From assembly GCA_035235625.1 (NCBI GenBank), contig CP141141.1:8112968-8176967 (forward strand): DNA of 64,000 nt, read 5' to 3'. Below, one piece after another: positions 24,566 through 36,300 of the stretch. The notes below the pieces were generated by a model. That model had not been told where the DNA came from, did not search any database, and was given only the letters and a program-made list of their open reading frames with translations. Position numbers and translations under genes: made by a program. Origin of the DNA: Saururus chinensis (lineage: Eukaryota; Streptophyta; Magnoliopsida; Piperales; Saururaceae). Position 1 is the stretch's first letter; each line of letters begins with the position of its first letter.

Positions 24566-25198
24566 AGTAAATACTTGAAAATTTTACAAAAACTGAAATT
24601 ACAGAATAGTTCAAATAAATTACAAATTACAGAAATTTGAATTTATTTAATAAACTTCAATTAATCTTCACTCGAGTACTAAGGCAACAATCCTACCTTA
24701 ATCGCTGATTTGTTGTCGATCCACCACCGCCAAAGCTTCGCCGGAGATTCGCCGGAAAAATCCAATGCCGCTCGTTCTCCTTCGCTCCAAAAATCCCCAT
24801 TTTCCCCTTTTTTTAAGAGCCCTAATTAATTCTTTTTATAGGTATGGGATTAGGGCTCCTAATCCCAAGAGAAATTGAGCCCCAAAAACCCAATTTTGGA
24901 ATGCCAAATAATTGAGCCCGCAAAATGACTTAAACGACCCAGTTGCATTTTTTATTCGGGTAAACGGGCCCTATACGATATGTTCAACTTCGAATGATCG
25001 TATCTCACTCATCTGAACTCCGTTTCACACATTCTTGGTGGTGTTTCGAAGCTCTTTCCGTCTATTTTCCATCTATATATGATTCAGCCACCACTTCTTA
25101 CTGATGACCAAGTTATTCTCATAGGAAGGTTAAGGGGTCCTACACCCTAATTTCCCCGTGTACGACTTTAGGAATGTAGAAAATTCCCGGACGTTACA
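24566..25198 (+). mobile_element. Nested LTR terminal fragment in the MULE, plus orientation
   Basis: About 630 bases ending GACGTTACA correspond to 59800-60447 in direct orientation. With the piece at 21808-22450 it makes an inverted pair about 630 bp long separated by 2.1 kb. The junction with the previous fragment falls in 'aatggttagccagtaaatac'. Confidence 0.7.
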
Positions 25199-26448
25199 TA
25201 CACATCGGCCGACCAAGTGCTGAGATGGGTCGCTTGGTCGAGGGTGCTCCATTAGGGGCGAGGTAGGTTGTATTTATGTTTACCATGTTACTTTTTTAGC
25301 AATGTTTTATATACATATGTTGAACTTATTTTTTTAATTTAACTCCTTAAGGTGGAATGTTTGGAAAAAAAGAACCGAAAATCCACAAGAAGTACTCCGG
25401 CTATACAGAGGGGAGTTAGACCAGCAGCGGCCATACCAGGTAATTTTATTACCGTGTTGAACTTTTTTATGTAATGATTTTAAAAAAAATTGTCGTTATT
25501 TAAACTAAATTATCTTTATATATTGTATAGATTATTTGGTAGCCGTACTCAGAGGACGTGTTGGCTGTGTTACCTCCCCTATGCACGGACGGTCAGGAGG
25601 TGTGGCTATCTCAAACTCCGTTAATATGTTACCAGATTATCGAGATGTATGTGCCGGATCGTGTAATGCTCCAGTTTAACATGGAGCAAGGGGTCCCACC
25701 TTATATCGTCGAGTTTGTCCACCGTATCACTTGACAGGGCCGCCATATTACCGATTGGGCTATACATCATGCGTTGTATATTGCTCGATGGGAGGATAGG
25801 AGAGCCATTGTTATTAGAGGGGAGATGACTACGACATTGCGAGATGTTCGTAGTACTTATATGCAATGGTATTTACCGATTACACGACGATATATTTTAC
25901 CGCATGATGATGTAGAGGAGATGACATATCAGCCTAGGGGAGCGTCTGAGGCAGCTCTAGTAAGTACAACTTTGTTAATTAAGGCATATATTATTTTCTT
26001 ATTTCATTTTAATTATTTATCTAATATTTAATTTATTTTTTTATAGTTTCGTCTAGTTCGAAGTACGCATGTGCATTTGAGTGATGCACTTATCACCTAT
26101 ACTTCGCGCGAGGACTTATCAGCAGTATGTCAGTCGGTGATTAGAGAGTCTAATGATGTCCTTCGTAGCTTGCCACTATTTCATTCGGTGATCACAGATG
26201 TTCATCGAGATTATCCTGTCGACGAGGCTGCTCAGACGCAGCCAATGCACTCTTCATGCCCTGATATTCCATCATCATCAGCAGAGTATAGCTCTCCTCC
26301 AGGTTCATCATTTCTGAACACTGCACATATAGCTCAGCCAGATCCGATTTTATATTATAGACGATATCGGCCACCTCATGTTGTACCATCTATTACTTAT
26401 GCTGAGCCCGAGCCCAAGCCCGAGCCACAGCCACAGCTAGAGCTATAG
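25199..26448 (+). pseudogene. PMD (plant mobile domain) gene, C-terminal half, broken
   Basis: Four exons with GT/AG borders: 25199-25262, 25352-25439, 25531-25959, 26047-26448. They join in frame to give HIGRPS, PLGARWNVWKKR, QIIW-PYSEDVLAVLPPLC, PLICYQIIEMYVPDRVMLQF, HITDWAIHHALYIARWEDR and MQWYLPITRRYI-P, the C-terminal half of the PMD domain, followed by a Ser/Pro/Glu-rich tail. Two nonsense codons break it: TAG at 25540 and TGA at 25732. The N-terminal half is absent; the gene starts abruptly at the edge of the nested LTR fragment. PMD genes are known from plant transposons and from the domesticated MAIN/MAIL1 genes. Here it sits inside the inverted ends of a MULE with the transposase. 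Confidence 0.85.
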
Positions 26449-26699
26449 GCAGATCATGAGGAGCTCGTACACCACCGTCGAGGACGTAGGAGATTATGAC
26501 ATTACTTTTTTTATATGTTTATTTTAAACTAAACATTATTTCGACTTGTGATGTAATATATTTAATACTTGTCTATGATGTACTTTAATGTTATATTTGT
26601 TATAGGTGGGATGAATAAATTCGTGTATGTATTGTGTATGTTTTGAATGAATGAACAGGGACAGGTGATAAAATTAGTTTCAAATAGTATTTTAAAAAA

Positions 26700-27069
26700 A
26701 ATTAATTTAATTTCGTCGTTTAGAATGACGAAATTAGTATTGTTGCCGAGACCGAAGGTCAAAATGGGATAAGTGTGGCAGTTTTATCGTTCAGAACGAC
26801 GAAATCAGCTTAAGTTGATTTTGTTGTTCAGAACGACAAAACTGAGTCAACTTATAAACGGTTTCATTGTTTAGAACGACGAAATTAACTTAAAATCAAT
26901 TTTGTCGTTCTAAACGACGAAATCAACTTAAAAAATAAAAAAAAAATCACGTAGGTGTTAGCTGCTTAGCTGGCGCCTATGTAGTAAAAATAAATACCAC
27001 TTTAAAAAATATTTTCCAAAATAATTTATTTTAATAAATATTTTTTATTATTATTTATATAATTTTTTC
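26700..27069. repeat. MULE right terminal inverted repeat
   Basis: Reverse complement of the left end, with the array of TCGTCGTT/AACGACGA palindromes (26710-26930) and a decayed copy of the terminal hairpin (26968-27000). The inner 'ccgagaccgaaggtcaaaatgg' segment matches the left end in reverse at about 20458-20485. Confidence 0.85.
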
Positions 27070-27078
27070 TTAAAAAAA
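27070..27078. repeat. MULE target duplication, right (TTAAAAAAA)
   Basis: Identical to 20146-20154. Confidence 0.85.
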
Positions 27079-27337
27079 TCTTTTATCACACGACAGTACG
27101 AAACTTTGCCGGTTGCAGTTCACAGAGAATCGACACGTCCGTGCGTATTAACGGCTACCAAAACTCCGCGCCACCAGCCGAGCACCACTTCCCCCACTGA
27201 CAGGTACAGTCACATCGCAGTTCGCACTCAAGATGAAAAGCACGCTTCCTAACCAGTTGACTGGCCCCGCCACCAAAAACTTCTCACACTGAGTACGCAC
27301 CAAGGCTCCGATCTCCCCGGATTTGGCCTCCTTTCCC
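27079..27337 (+). promoter_or_regulatory. ALDH10 5' flank and leader
   Basis: Only 259 bases of non-transposon sequence separate the MULE duplication from the start codon. No clear TATA box is visible. A short upstream ORF of 19 codons (27233-27292) starts ATGAAAAGC and ends before the main ATG. If transcription starts upstream of 27233 it could lower ALDH10 translation; otherwise it is irrelevant. Confidence 0.5.
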
Positions 27338-30300
27338 ATGGCGTCCCCCATCGCAACCCGCCAGCTTTTCATCGACGGAGAATGGAGGGAGCCTGCCATG
27401 AAGAAGCGCATCCCCATCATCAACCCCGCCACCGAGCAGATCATCGGTTCTCTCCCCATTTCTCGCCATTGGTGGGCAGTTTCCTTGCATCCTTGTTCTC
27501 TCAACCCTCAAATAATAAATGGTGGTTTTTTCGTTTCTTAATGCTTTTCTACCAGGGGATATCCCGGCCGCGACCGCCGAAGACGTCGACCTGGCGGTGG
27601 CTGCGGCTCGCCGGGCGTTTGTTAGGAACGAAGGCAAAGACTGGTCTCGCGCTTCTGGGGCTCACCGGGCCATGTTTCTGCGTGCTATCGCTTCAAAGGT
27701 CTTTGTACTCAACTTTTGTTGTGATAGATCATGGTTCCTTGTCTTATGGCTTAAACGGGATTGTGATTACGAGGGTGTTTGTATTTGTTCTTTTGTCTAT
27801 CTCGACAAATCCTTTTCCTCTTAGGGTCCTTACATCGTTTTAATAGCCATGATCCTTAACATTTACACTCTAGGACCGGTTGTTAACTTGTTTTTTCCTC
27901 TGTATAAGAGAATAGCATTCTATGTTTGGAAATTTGGAAAGAGTGCAATAAATTCAGTTCAGTTATTGGCAGAATGCCAGCTTTCCATGCTTTAATTGGT
28001 TTCTCACTTTGTGATATGTTCTTCGTAAAGCACAAAGTACCAACCCTTGTCCGTCTCTTTGATTTCAGTAAAGTTGATGCATGATAGGATGACTTACCAC
28101 CGCATTAAAAAAAAACATTTGTCTGCTTGCAACACTCATTACAGTGGTTACAACTTGGTTGACCTACATTTGAAATAACAAAGATAGCTTTTCTGGACAT
28201 ATTTGTATCATAATTTCCATCTTAGAAACTGAAACGAGCTTCTTTTACTAAGAAAACTGTACAAATGATCTCTCAACTGTGATCTATTTATGCCATTCTT
28301 TTATTTCATGATATCAACTGTAAACTCGTTATATTGTCTAGTTGTCTTGATATGTCTACCGAATGGATAAAAAATTATAAATATTAATTTAATTATGCAA
28401 GTGGCAGTAATTGAATTTGTTCTTTCTTGTCTATTCATCACTATTTTGTATTATTTATTTGATAAATCTAGCATCAGTCATGATAATAAGGGGCTGTTTG
28501 GGTGTGGAATTATTTCAAATGGAATTAAATTTTTTTGGAATTAATTCAATCAATTCAGCATAGAATCAAAATTAAGGTTGGTAATGGAATATTTTTGAAT
28601 AAATTCGGATGGAACTTCCAACCCATTTCTAAAACTTTTAATGACCGTAACTTTCTCTCTCGAAATCTGATATGTACGTTCTTGATACTGTTGTGCTTGT
28701 ACTGATAAGCCCTATTAAATAAGAACCCACATGGGTAAGTTATTTTGAACTTTTCAAATGGGGCCACTCATATGACACTATTCTCGAGGCTCAGATCGAT
28801 ATGAAGGGTGATAGTTAGAAAATGGAGGAATCCAAAATTCTGAAATGGGAGGCTGGGAACCGGAATTGGTGGAATGATGTAGGAGGGTTTCCTCCTCTTC
28901 TTTTGGGAGTCCCTCTCAGGCCATGCCACATGTATGCCCACCTGTCCAAAGGCTGACAGGGTAAACCTGTCCAGCTTCTAGAAGCTGTCTCTAGGCAAAG
29001 GGGAAAAGGGAGGGGCAGACTGGTCAAATTCACAGTTTGTTAACAAACTGTCAGAAGTTCGTTGGGGATGAAACGAGGGAATAAGAGGGAAAGAAAGGCA
29101 GATTGGAAGGGATGATTCGAATTGGCAAAGATTATGTTCTAGAATTTTATTTCTTTCTCTGTAATGCTCATGGATTTGAGCTTAGTTGTGCTGTAGATTC
29201 AGCCTCTGTAGTTTCAATTTTCTTCTGAAGTGAACAGCTTGTGGATTCAAGCTTCCTATTACTGTAATTCCGGGAAACTGAATAGAAATACTCCAGGCTT
29301 TCTTCCATTGCCCTGAGTTTAGTGTTTGGCTTTGTATGTTCTGTTTGGGTCGACTATGTACTTGCTGTTTCTGAAATTGAACTGCATCATGGAATCACTT
29401 CGCGAGGTTATTTGGTGATGAATTTTAATTTCTGCACTATTTCAATTCCGTACCCAAATAGTCCCTAATTCAGTTTAATATTATAATTCCTTCTTCTAAG
29501 TTCCACTTAGTTGCATGTCTCTGATTTCTGCACTATTTCTATATCCAACCACAATTCCAGTGAATTGGGATGGAATTGTGGTGGAATCCTTGGAATCTTA
29601 GAGGAATTCGGTACCCAAATAGTCCCTAATTCAGTTTAATATTATATTTCCTTCTTCTAAGTTCCACTTAGTTGCATGTCTTTGACTTCATTTGTACCCT
29701 GATAGATGCATAGTTATACTGAAAATATTTCATTGGTACCATGTTAAGCACTTAGTCGGATATGGATGAATAAGTTGGATGATATTGGTTTTCTATCATA
29801 CATATTTCCTTACTTTTTCTGAAGATTCATGGTTTTGGCATATCACCTGGTTTTCCTTCTGTTTGTCCTTAAAATTTTTGGTTATATTATCTACATGAAG
29901 ATAATGGAGAAGAAAACTGATCTTGCCCGATTGGAAGCAGTTGATTGTGGGAAACCATTAGATGAAGCGGCATGGGATATGGTATGTAGATAATTATTTT
30001 TAACATTTTTTTAATTTTCTTTAGCCTACTTGGGTCCCATATGTTTTCAGTTTTTGGATTGGTTGTTTTACCTCAAGTGGCCAACAAATTTAACTAAAAA
30101 TGATCTGGCACTTTTGATATTATTCTTATCCTTATTCTTATCTTGCTATTTCACTATGCAGGATGATGTTGCTGGCTGTTTCGAGTACTATGCTGATCTT
30201 GCAGAAGCTTTGGATCAGAAGCAAAAGGCTCCTGTGGCTCTTCCATTGGAAACATTTAAATCTTATGTTCTCAAAGAGCCATTAGGAGTAGTTGGTTTGA

Positions 30301-33300
30301 TTACTCCTTGGTATGTGCTAATTATTTTTCCTAATTCTGTACTTTGTCCAAATTTTCTTTTTATGATACTAATATAACTAGATAACTTCCGGATTTTACA
30401 AGACACATTCAATTTTCATCAGTGCTTCTTTATGTTGATATAAGGTGGCGGTTTATGGTTAAAAATTCCCAGCAGTATTTTCAACAGCTGTAATAGCAAC
30501 TGTAGCATAGACCAAAATTCTGGCACTGATGATAGCTTGAGTAAATGAAATGATGAAATAAAAAACCAAATATCATTTGTTTTCGTTTGGACTGGTGAAA
30601 ATTTTCATGTAATGAACAATATGTTTACTTCCTGGTTTGCAAGCATGGGTTAGGGGCTATTGAGGAAATGGAAACATGTCACAGCGGCGCTATTAACCGG
30701 TAGTGCAAAGCATCCAACTTGCCACAAGAGATCCATCTACACAGGAGAAATTTTTTCTTCTCTGAATGTTTGTTGGAGCATTTGAATTTATCTTTTACAT
30801 AATTTCTACAATTTAAAAATCCTTGTGTCCACGTATGTTTTGGCCAATTGTGAAATTAATTATAATCACACCATTTTGGAATGATGTTATTTGTTCAATT
30901 CATTGTTTTCATTTGTTAAGAATTTATTCGGCTTATGGTTTGGTTGTTAGAGCCTTGCGGCATACATGCTATATTAAGCCAAAAATGCTACTGTACTTCA
31001 ATTGAACAATTGCTTCATTATTTTGGTGCTATGTGCTAGTAATATTATAGATTATTTCTATTCATATGCATTTGCATTTTCTTCTATAGAAAAATTGTAT
31101 AATAAGAGTGTGAAAATGACTTTTTGTCTGCTCCCTTTTTTGAGCTCTTATAACAAAAGACCACGGGAATTGATAAAGGCTTATTACAGTGGTGACATAG
31201 AAATTTTATGTCCCTGTATGGCTCTTTGGCATCTCTCTCTCTCACTCACTCACACACACATGCGCGCACGCGCGCGCATGCACACACACACATCTTTCCT
31301 CTTTCGCCATTATTGTATTCATGACAATAAGGCCCCGCTCTTCAGAGTAGGGCCTAATTTTCTGCCCCTTATCATGGTGGTCCTTTATGATTCTATCACT
31401 CCTACAATGTTGGATCTTTGATTGGCCCATATGTAAGATAAGATTCGTGAGGTGCTCCTTGCAGAAAATTTTTCTGGCCTTTTGTGTTTCATTTTAGATT
31501 TATGAGGTGATCCTGGTACAACTCAATGCATGTGCATTTTGAAAGTTCACACTATCTGTTTTTATGTTTAATTTAAATATTTTTGTTGAAAAAAAGTAGT
31601 TAATATTTCATATTGGAAGTGTATTGGAATAACGAGATGTTTTTTGAAATTTTTTTTCCAGGAACTATCCTCTATTATTGGCAACGTGGAAGGTCGCTCC
31701 AGCCTTGGCTGCTGGATGTACAGCTATACTAAAGCCTTCTGAGCTGGCATCTGTGTATGGTTTAATTTGATTCATGCATTTTGCTTGTACTTTAATTTTC
31801 CATATACCCGTTAGCTCCCAGTAATTCTGTGTGAAACTTCAATATACAGTACTTGTTTGGAGTTAGCTGAAATATGTAGGGAAATTGGTCTCCCGCCTGG
31901 TGTCTTGAACATTGTGACTGGTTTAGGTCCAGAGGCTGGGGCTCCTTTGGCATCTCATCCTCACGTTGACAAGGTATGTTATCTGGTAATATCTTCATAC
32001 ATACACGTAAACAAACATATGTTGTGTGTATACATATAAACATAGAGACACATATTTGGTGCATATTTAGTTATTTTCTTCGCACATACATGTAAACAAA
32101 CATATGTACATGTGTATGTACATATAACATAGAGACACATATTTTGTGTATATATGAATGACTAATGTGTTTTTAGGTCGCATTTACTGGAAGCTCTGCA
32201 ACTGGTAGCACAATCATGACAAATGCAGCTCGAATTGTTAAGGTAATTTAAGCAATTATAATAAAATATCACAATAACTTTGCACTGTTCTGTAATACTT
32301 AATGTTGCTTATCTGAATGACAGCCTGTATCATTGGAGCTTGGTGGAAAGAGTCCAATTATTATTTTTGATGATGTTGATCTTGATACAGGTGATATAAT
32401 CAAACTTGACAATGTAATTAGCATTTTTTACTTATGTCTTAGTAAGTTAGAAAATGTACTACTTCAATCTGACCATCTGAGTTATCAAATGTGCAATGTG
32501 ATTGTGAGCCTTGCTTATTTACTTAGAACTTTTCCAACAGCTGCTGAGTGGACTCTGTTTGGGTGCTTCTGGACAAATGGTCAAATTTGCAGTGCAACAT
32601 CTCGTCTCCTTCTCCATGTAAGTGGCACTGTGATAGCTCTCATAAGTGACATATTAAATAAAATAGTTAAAATTGAATTCGCGAAATTGTAAACATGCAC
32701 CTTTAGTGCGTTGAAATGTTAATGCTACTACATATTTTGCATTGTCTAATGGGAGGTATAGGATAATGTTATAGCCCAATGACTTATAGTTATGACCTGA
32801 TCTGCGGAATCATAATTGCACATGGAACACTCACTGACACTGTTCAATGGCTATAAGTTGGTCCTAGAGTTGCACCCTGTTGTCAGTTTGTTTTCTTATA
32901 TTCTACTTCATCAAAACTTATTAGCTTGCTCACATATTTCATGCCATTTCATTTGTATTAGTTAATTTTTTTAGTATATCATATCTTTTTATACTTGGAA
33001 GCAATTAATTTTAGTTATTAAGTTCTGAAAAGCATAAAAATGTTTTGAGCTATTTTAATATATTTGAATTTGGGTTGATTAGTATATCTGATCAGATGTG
33101 AATGTCAGGTTTGATAGTTATCGCACTTTAAGCAGTGACCTGGTGTGAGATATCTAATTCTTTGTCCTTTAAACCCATTGCCAAGCTTAGGAACAATTAA
33201 ATATTAATATCGTAAGATTGATAACAACATCAGCAACATCATCGCCATCATCGTCATTATCATCATTATCGGTAATAATAATAATCCTTATGTGATGGAG

Positions 33301-36300
33301 ATGATGGTGTTGAGCACCTTGCTTCATGAAGAGTGTTTACTGGAATTTGCTTTGATTAACCGAACGGAACTGTAGGCTAGGCAAAGACTTCCCAGAAGTG
33401 TTTGAACTTTGGTGGATCAGACCAACTTGTTGGTCAGCTGAAGTTCCTCCCATAATGTACTATGATGTTTTTTCTTAGCCGAATGGACCTGTCTGTTAGC
33501 AGCAGGTCTTACAATAATGTTTACTTTCCCATTCTCAATATTGGGTTGTCAGAACTACTGGTTGGATAACTGAATAGTTCAAGGCTCCTTTTTCAACTTG
33601 CTTCTTAGGGTCCTTTAGGTCTTCGTCGTCGCTACTGGTGTGAATGGTCTTATTGCAACTTCCAAACTTTAAGGCAAGATAATTAAAGAGACAAGACATG
33701 CAAATTGATGAAAGCTCATTTTCATTTCCTTGGTGAAGTTACAAAATCTGCGGATGTTACAATAGCATTCCAAAAGTGAATGACTGGGATAAGCTGCAAG
33801 CAGTGCAAATTTTTATGAGGGCAATTTGGTCAATGTGGATGTATTTAGCATATTCACATTATATCAATGTATAAATAAGTCAAGTCTGTCTTTTCCATTA
33901 TATCATGATAGTTGCACTTTCTGATGTTCATCATGATTTATTGCTGTTTTAGAAAAATTAGGGTTTTGCAGAAGTTCATTAACTAGAGAAAAAGAATCGT
34001 ATGTTATAACGCGTGAGTTGAGTCCTCTAATAGAGTTCGAGCTCCTAATTAATACAAAAGATTGAATTACCCATCCCTTAAGGAAGGACTGACCAATAGA
34101 AAATAAGAAACACACTATAAAGCATAAACTAAAACCTAATACTAAGGACTTAAACAAAGTAACATAGAGAGCAAATACTCCTCTAACAACGTCCTCAAAC
34201 TCTAGATGTAGTCAACAACTACGGTTTGCCTCACAAAAATTGAAAACGAGAGCTACTGTATGAGGCTTTGTAAAGAAGTCAACCAACTGGGCAAAGGACT
34301 GGACATGAGGATGTGTTAGTGTCCTAGCATGGAGGTGGTGGTGAACAAAGTGACAGCCAATCTCAATATGCTTTGTTCGCTCATGAAACTCAGAGTTGTG
34401 GGCAATCTATATGTCACTTCTTACTGTCACAATACGCAGTAAGACTAGTAAGAGAAACACCCATATTTGCAAGGAGCCACCTAAGCCACACAATCTCATC
34501 AGCAGTAGTAGCCAGTCTGCTATTGAGCCTCAATAGTAGAATGGGCAGCATAATCTTGCTTCGTATTTTTCCAAGAGACAAGGATCACCTAGGAAAATAC
34601 AATAGCTAGTAGTGGATTTGTGGTCCATGACATCACTGGTCCAGTTCGCATCAGAATAGGCCCTCAAAACAAGATCAGCGGAAGAAGAAGCAAGCTCTTG
34701 TGTAAAGTGCCACAAACATAATGTAGAATGAGAAGAACAATAACCCAATGAGGAGTCCTAGGAGTAGAGGAGAATTGACTAACCACACGAACATGTTAAA
34801 TGTCAGGTCATGCTATAGTGAGATACACCAATGAGCCAAGTGCCTCCGGGTAGCATGTAGGATTATCCAAAGGAACACCTTCAGTCAAGTCCAATGTCAA
34901 GTTTACTTCATAGGATACTCAATAAGCCTATAGTCAATCAAACCCAATCAAGCATTGATGTCAACAATTTACATGGACTGCAAAGGAAGGTAGCCCTCAG
35001 AGAGCATGTCACCTCAAGTCCTAGAAAATACCTCAAGAAACCTAGATTCTTCATCTCAAAGAGCTTTTGAAATTGAGTTTTGAGAGAAATAGTCTCTACG
35101 GAATCATCACCTATAATGATCATGTTGTTCACATCAAGCAAAAGAATAGTACGACCAGTAGAAGAATACCTGAAGAAAAAACCCGAATTATGAGCACTAT
35201 AATAGATTCATAAATGATACAAGGTTGCACTGAACTTCTCAAATCGGGTTTTGAGCACCTGTTTGAGACCAGACAAAAAAGTACACACAGCTGGCAAACC
35301 TGACCATGCTGAGGGGGCATCATGTACAGCTTTTCATGAAGATCAACATTTAAAAAATGCATTCTTCACATCCATTTGATTCAAGAGCCATTGGCGTGAG
35401 ACAACAAATATGAGGGTACAAACAATGTTGTCTTGGCCACTGGAGCAAAGGTTTCCTCATAGTCAATCCTATACTCTTGAGCAAACTTTTTAGCAACCAA
35501 ACTCGCGTTATAGCGTTCAAGAGAGCCGTCAGACTTAGTTTTAGTTTCGTACTACCACTTAAAGCCAACAGCACACATACCAGGAGGGAGAGAAACCAAG
35601 TCCATGTGCGAGTCTTATGCAGTGCATCTAACTCCTCTTGCATCGCCCTCTGCCAATTGGATTGAGAGACGACACTTTATGTGATTGAGGCTCATGAAGA
35701 GAGTGAAGAATAGACATAAAGGAAAGAAGCTGGGAAGAATAAGAGGAAGCAAAAACATCATACCAATCAAAGTAATCCCCAGCAGGATGGGCAGGACCAA
35801 AAGACAAGGAAGCAGAAGTGGGAGCAAGCAAGAGTAGGGGGTACAACAGGCAGGAGCCCAGCTAAACACATTCTGTGTTCGGGCACTTGAAAAGACACCA
35901 ATACATCGTTCTAATCTACAGCGGGGGCTGATGTGCTCTCTACTTTACACTAATAGATTTGTGTCATTGGATGACACACATGGCACAAATCTATCACATC
36001 ATTAGACGTAATATAGTCTTCAGACACTCTTAGGAAATGGATCAATGAAGACTAAATCAGACTCATCAACATATAGAGCTCTATTAGGCATAGCATAATA
36101 AAACACACTCTCCAAAAATACATGTTGGGAAACATGAAGTTTCTTGGAGACATGGTGATAGCAATGTTAACCCTTCTACCCAACACTATAACTAATAATA
36201 AAACAAAACAAGCACATCCAAAAAGATGCAAAGAATCGTAATAAAAAAGACACTCATAAGGGGATTTCCTTGCAGTCAGGGACGAAGGGATGTTGATCAA

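Larger units (their letters stand above)
20155..27069 (+). mobile_element. Complete MULE (Mutator-like element), 6.9 kb
   Basis: The left end starts GGGAAAATTATATAAAT. The right end, read on the minus strand, starts GAAAAAATTATATAAAT. Homology continues inward for about 370-400 bases, giving long terminal inverted repeats, and a 9-bp duplication flanks it. The element contains a broken MuDR-type transposase (20993-21793), a nested inverted LTR pair (21808-25198), and the C-terminal half of a PMD gene (25199-26448). Both genes have nonsense codons, so it is no longer autonomous. It lies between the G1 terminus and the ALDH10 5' region, ending 268 bp before the ALDH10 start codon. Confidence 0.9.

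Noticed and set aside
27148-27637. Antisense ORFs over ALDH10 exons 1 and 2
   Set aside because: Shadows of the GC-rich exons; the plus strand matches ALDH10 with correct splice borders.
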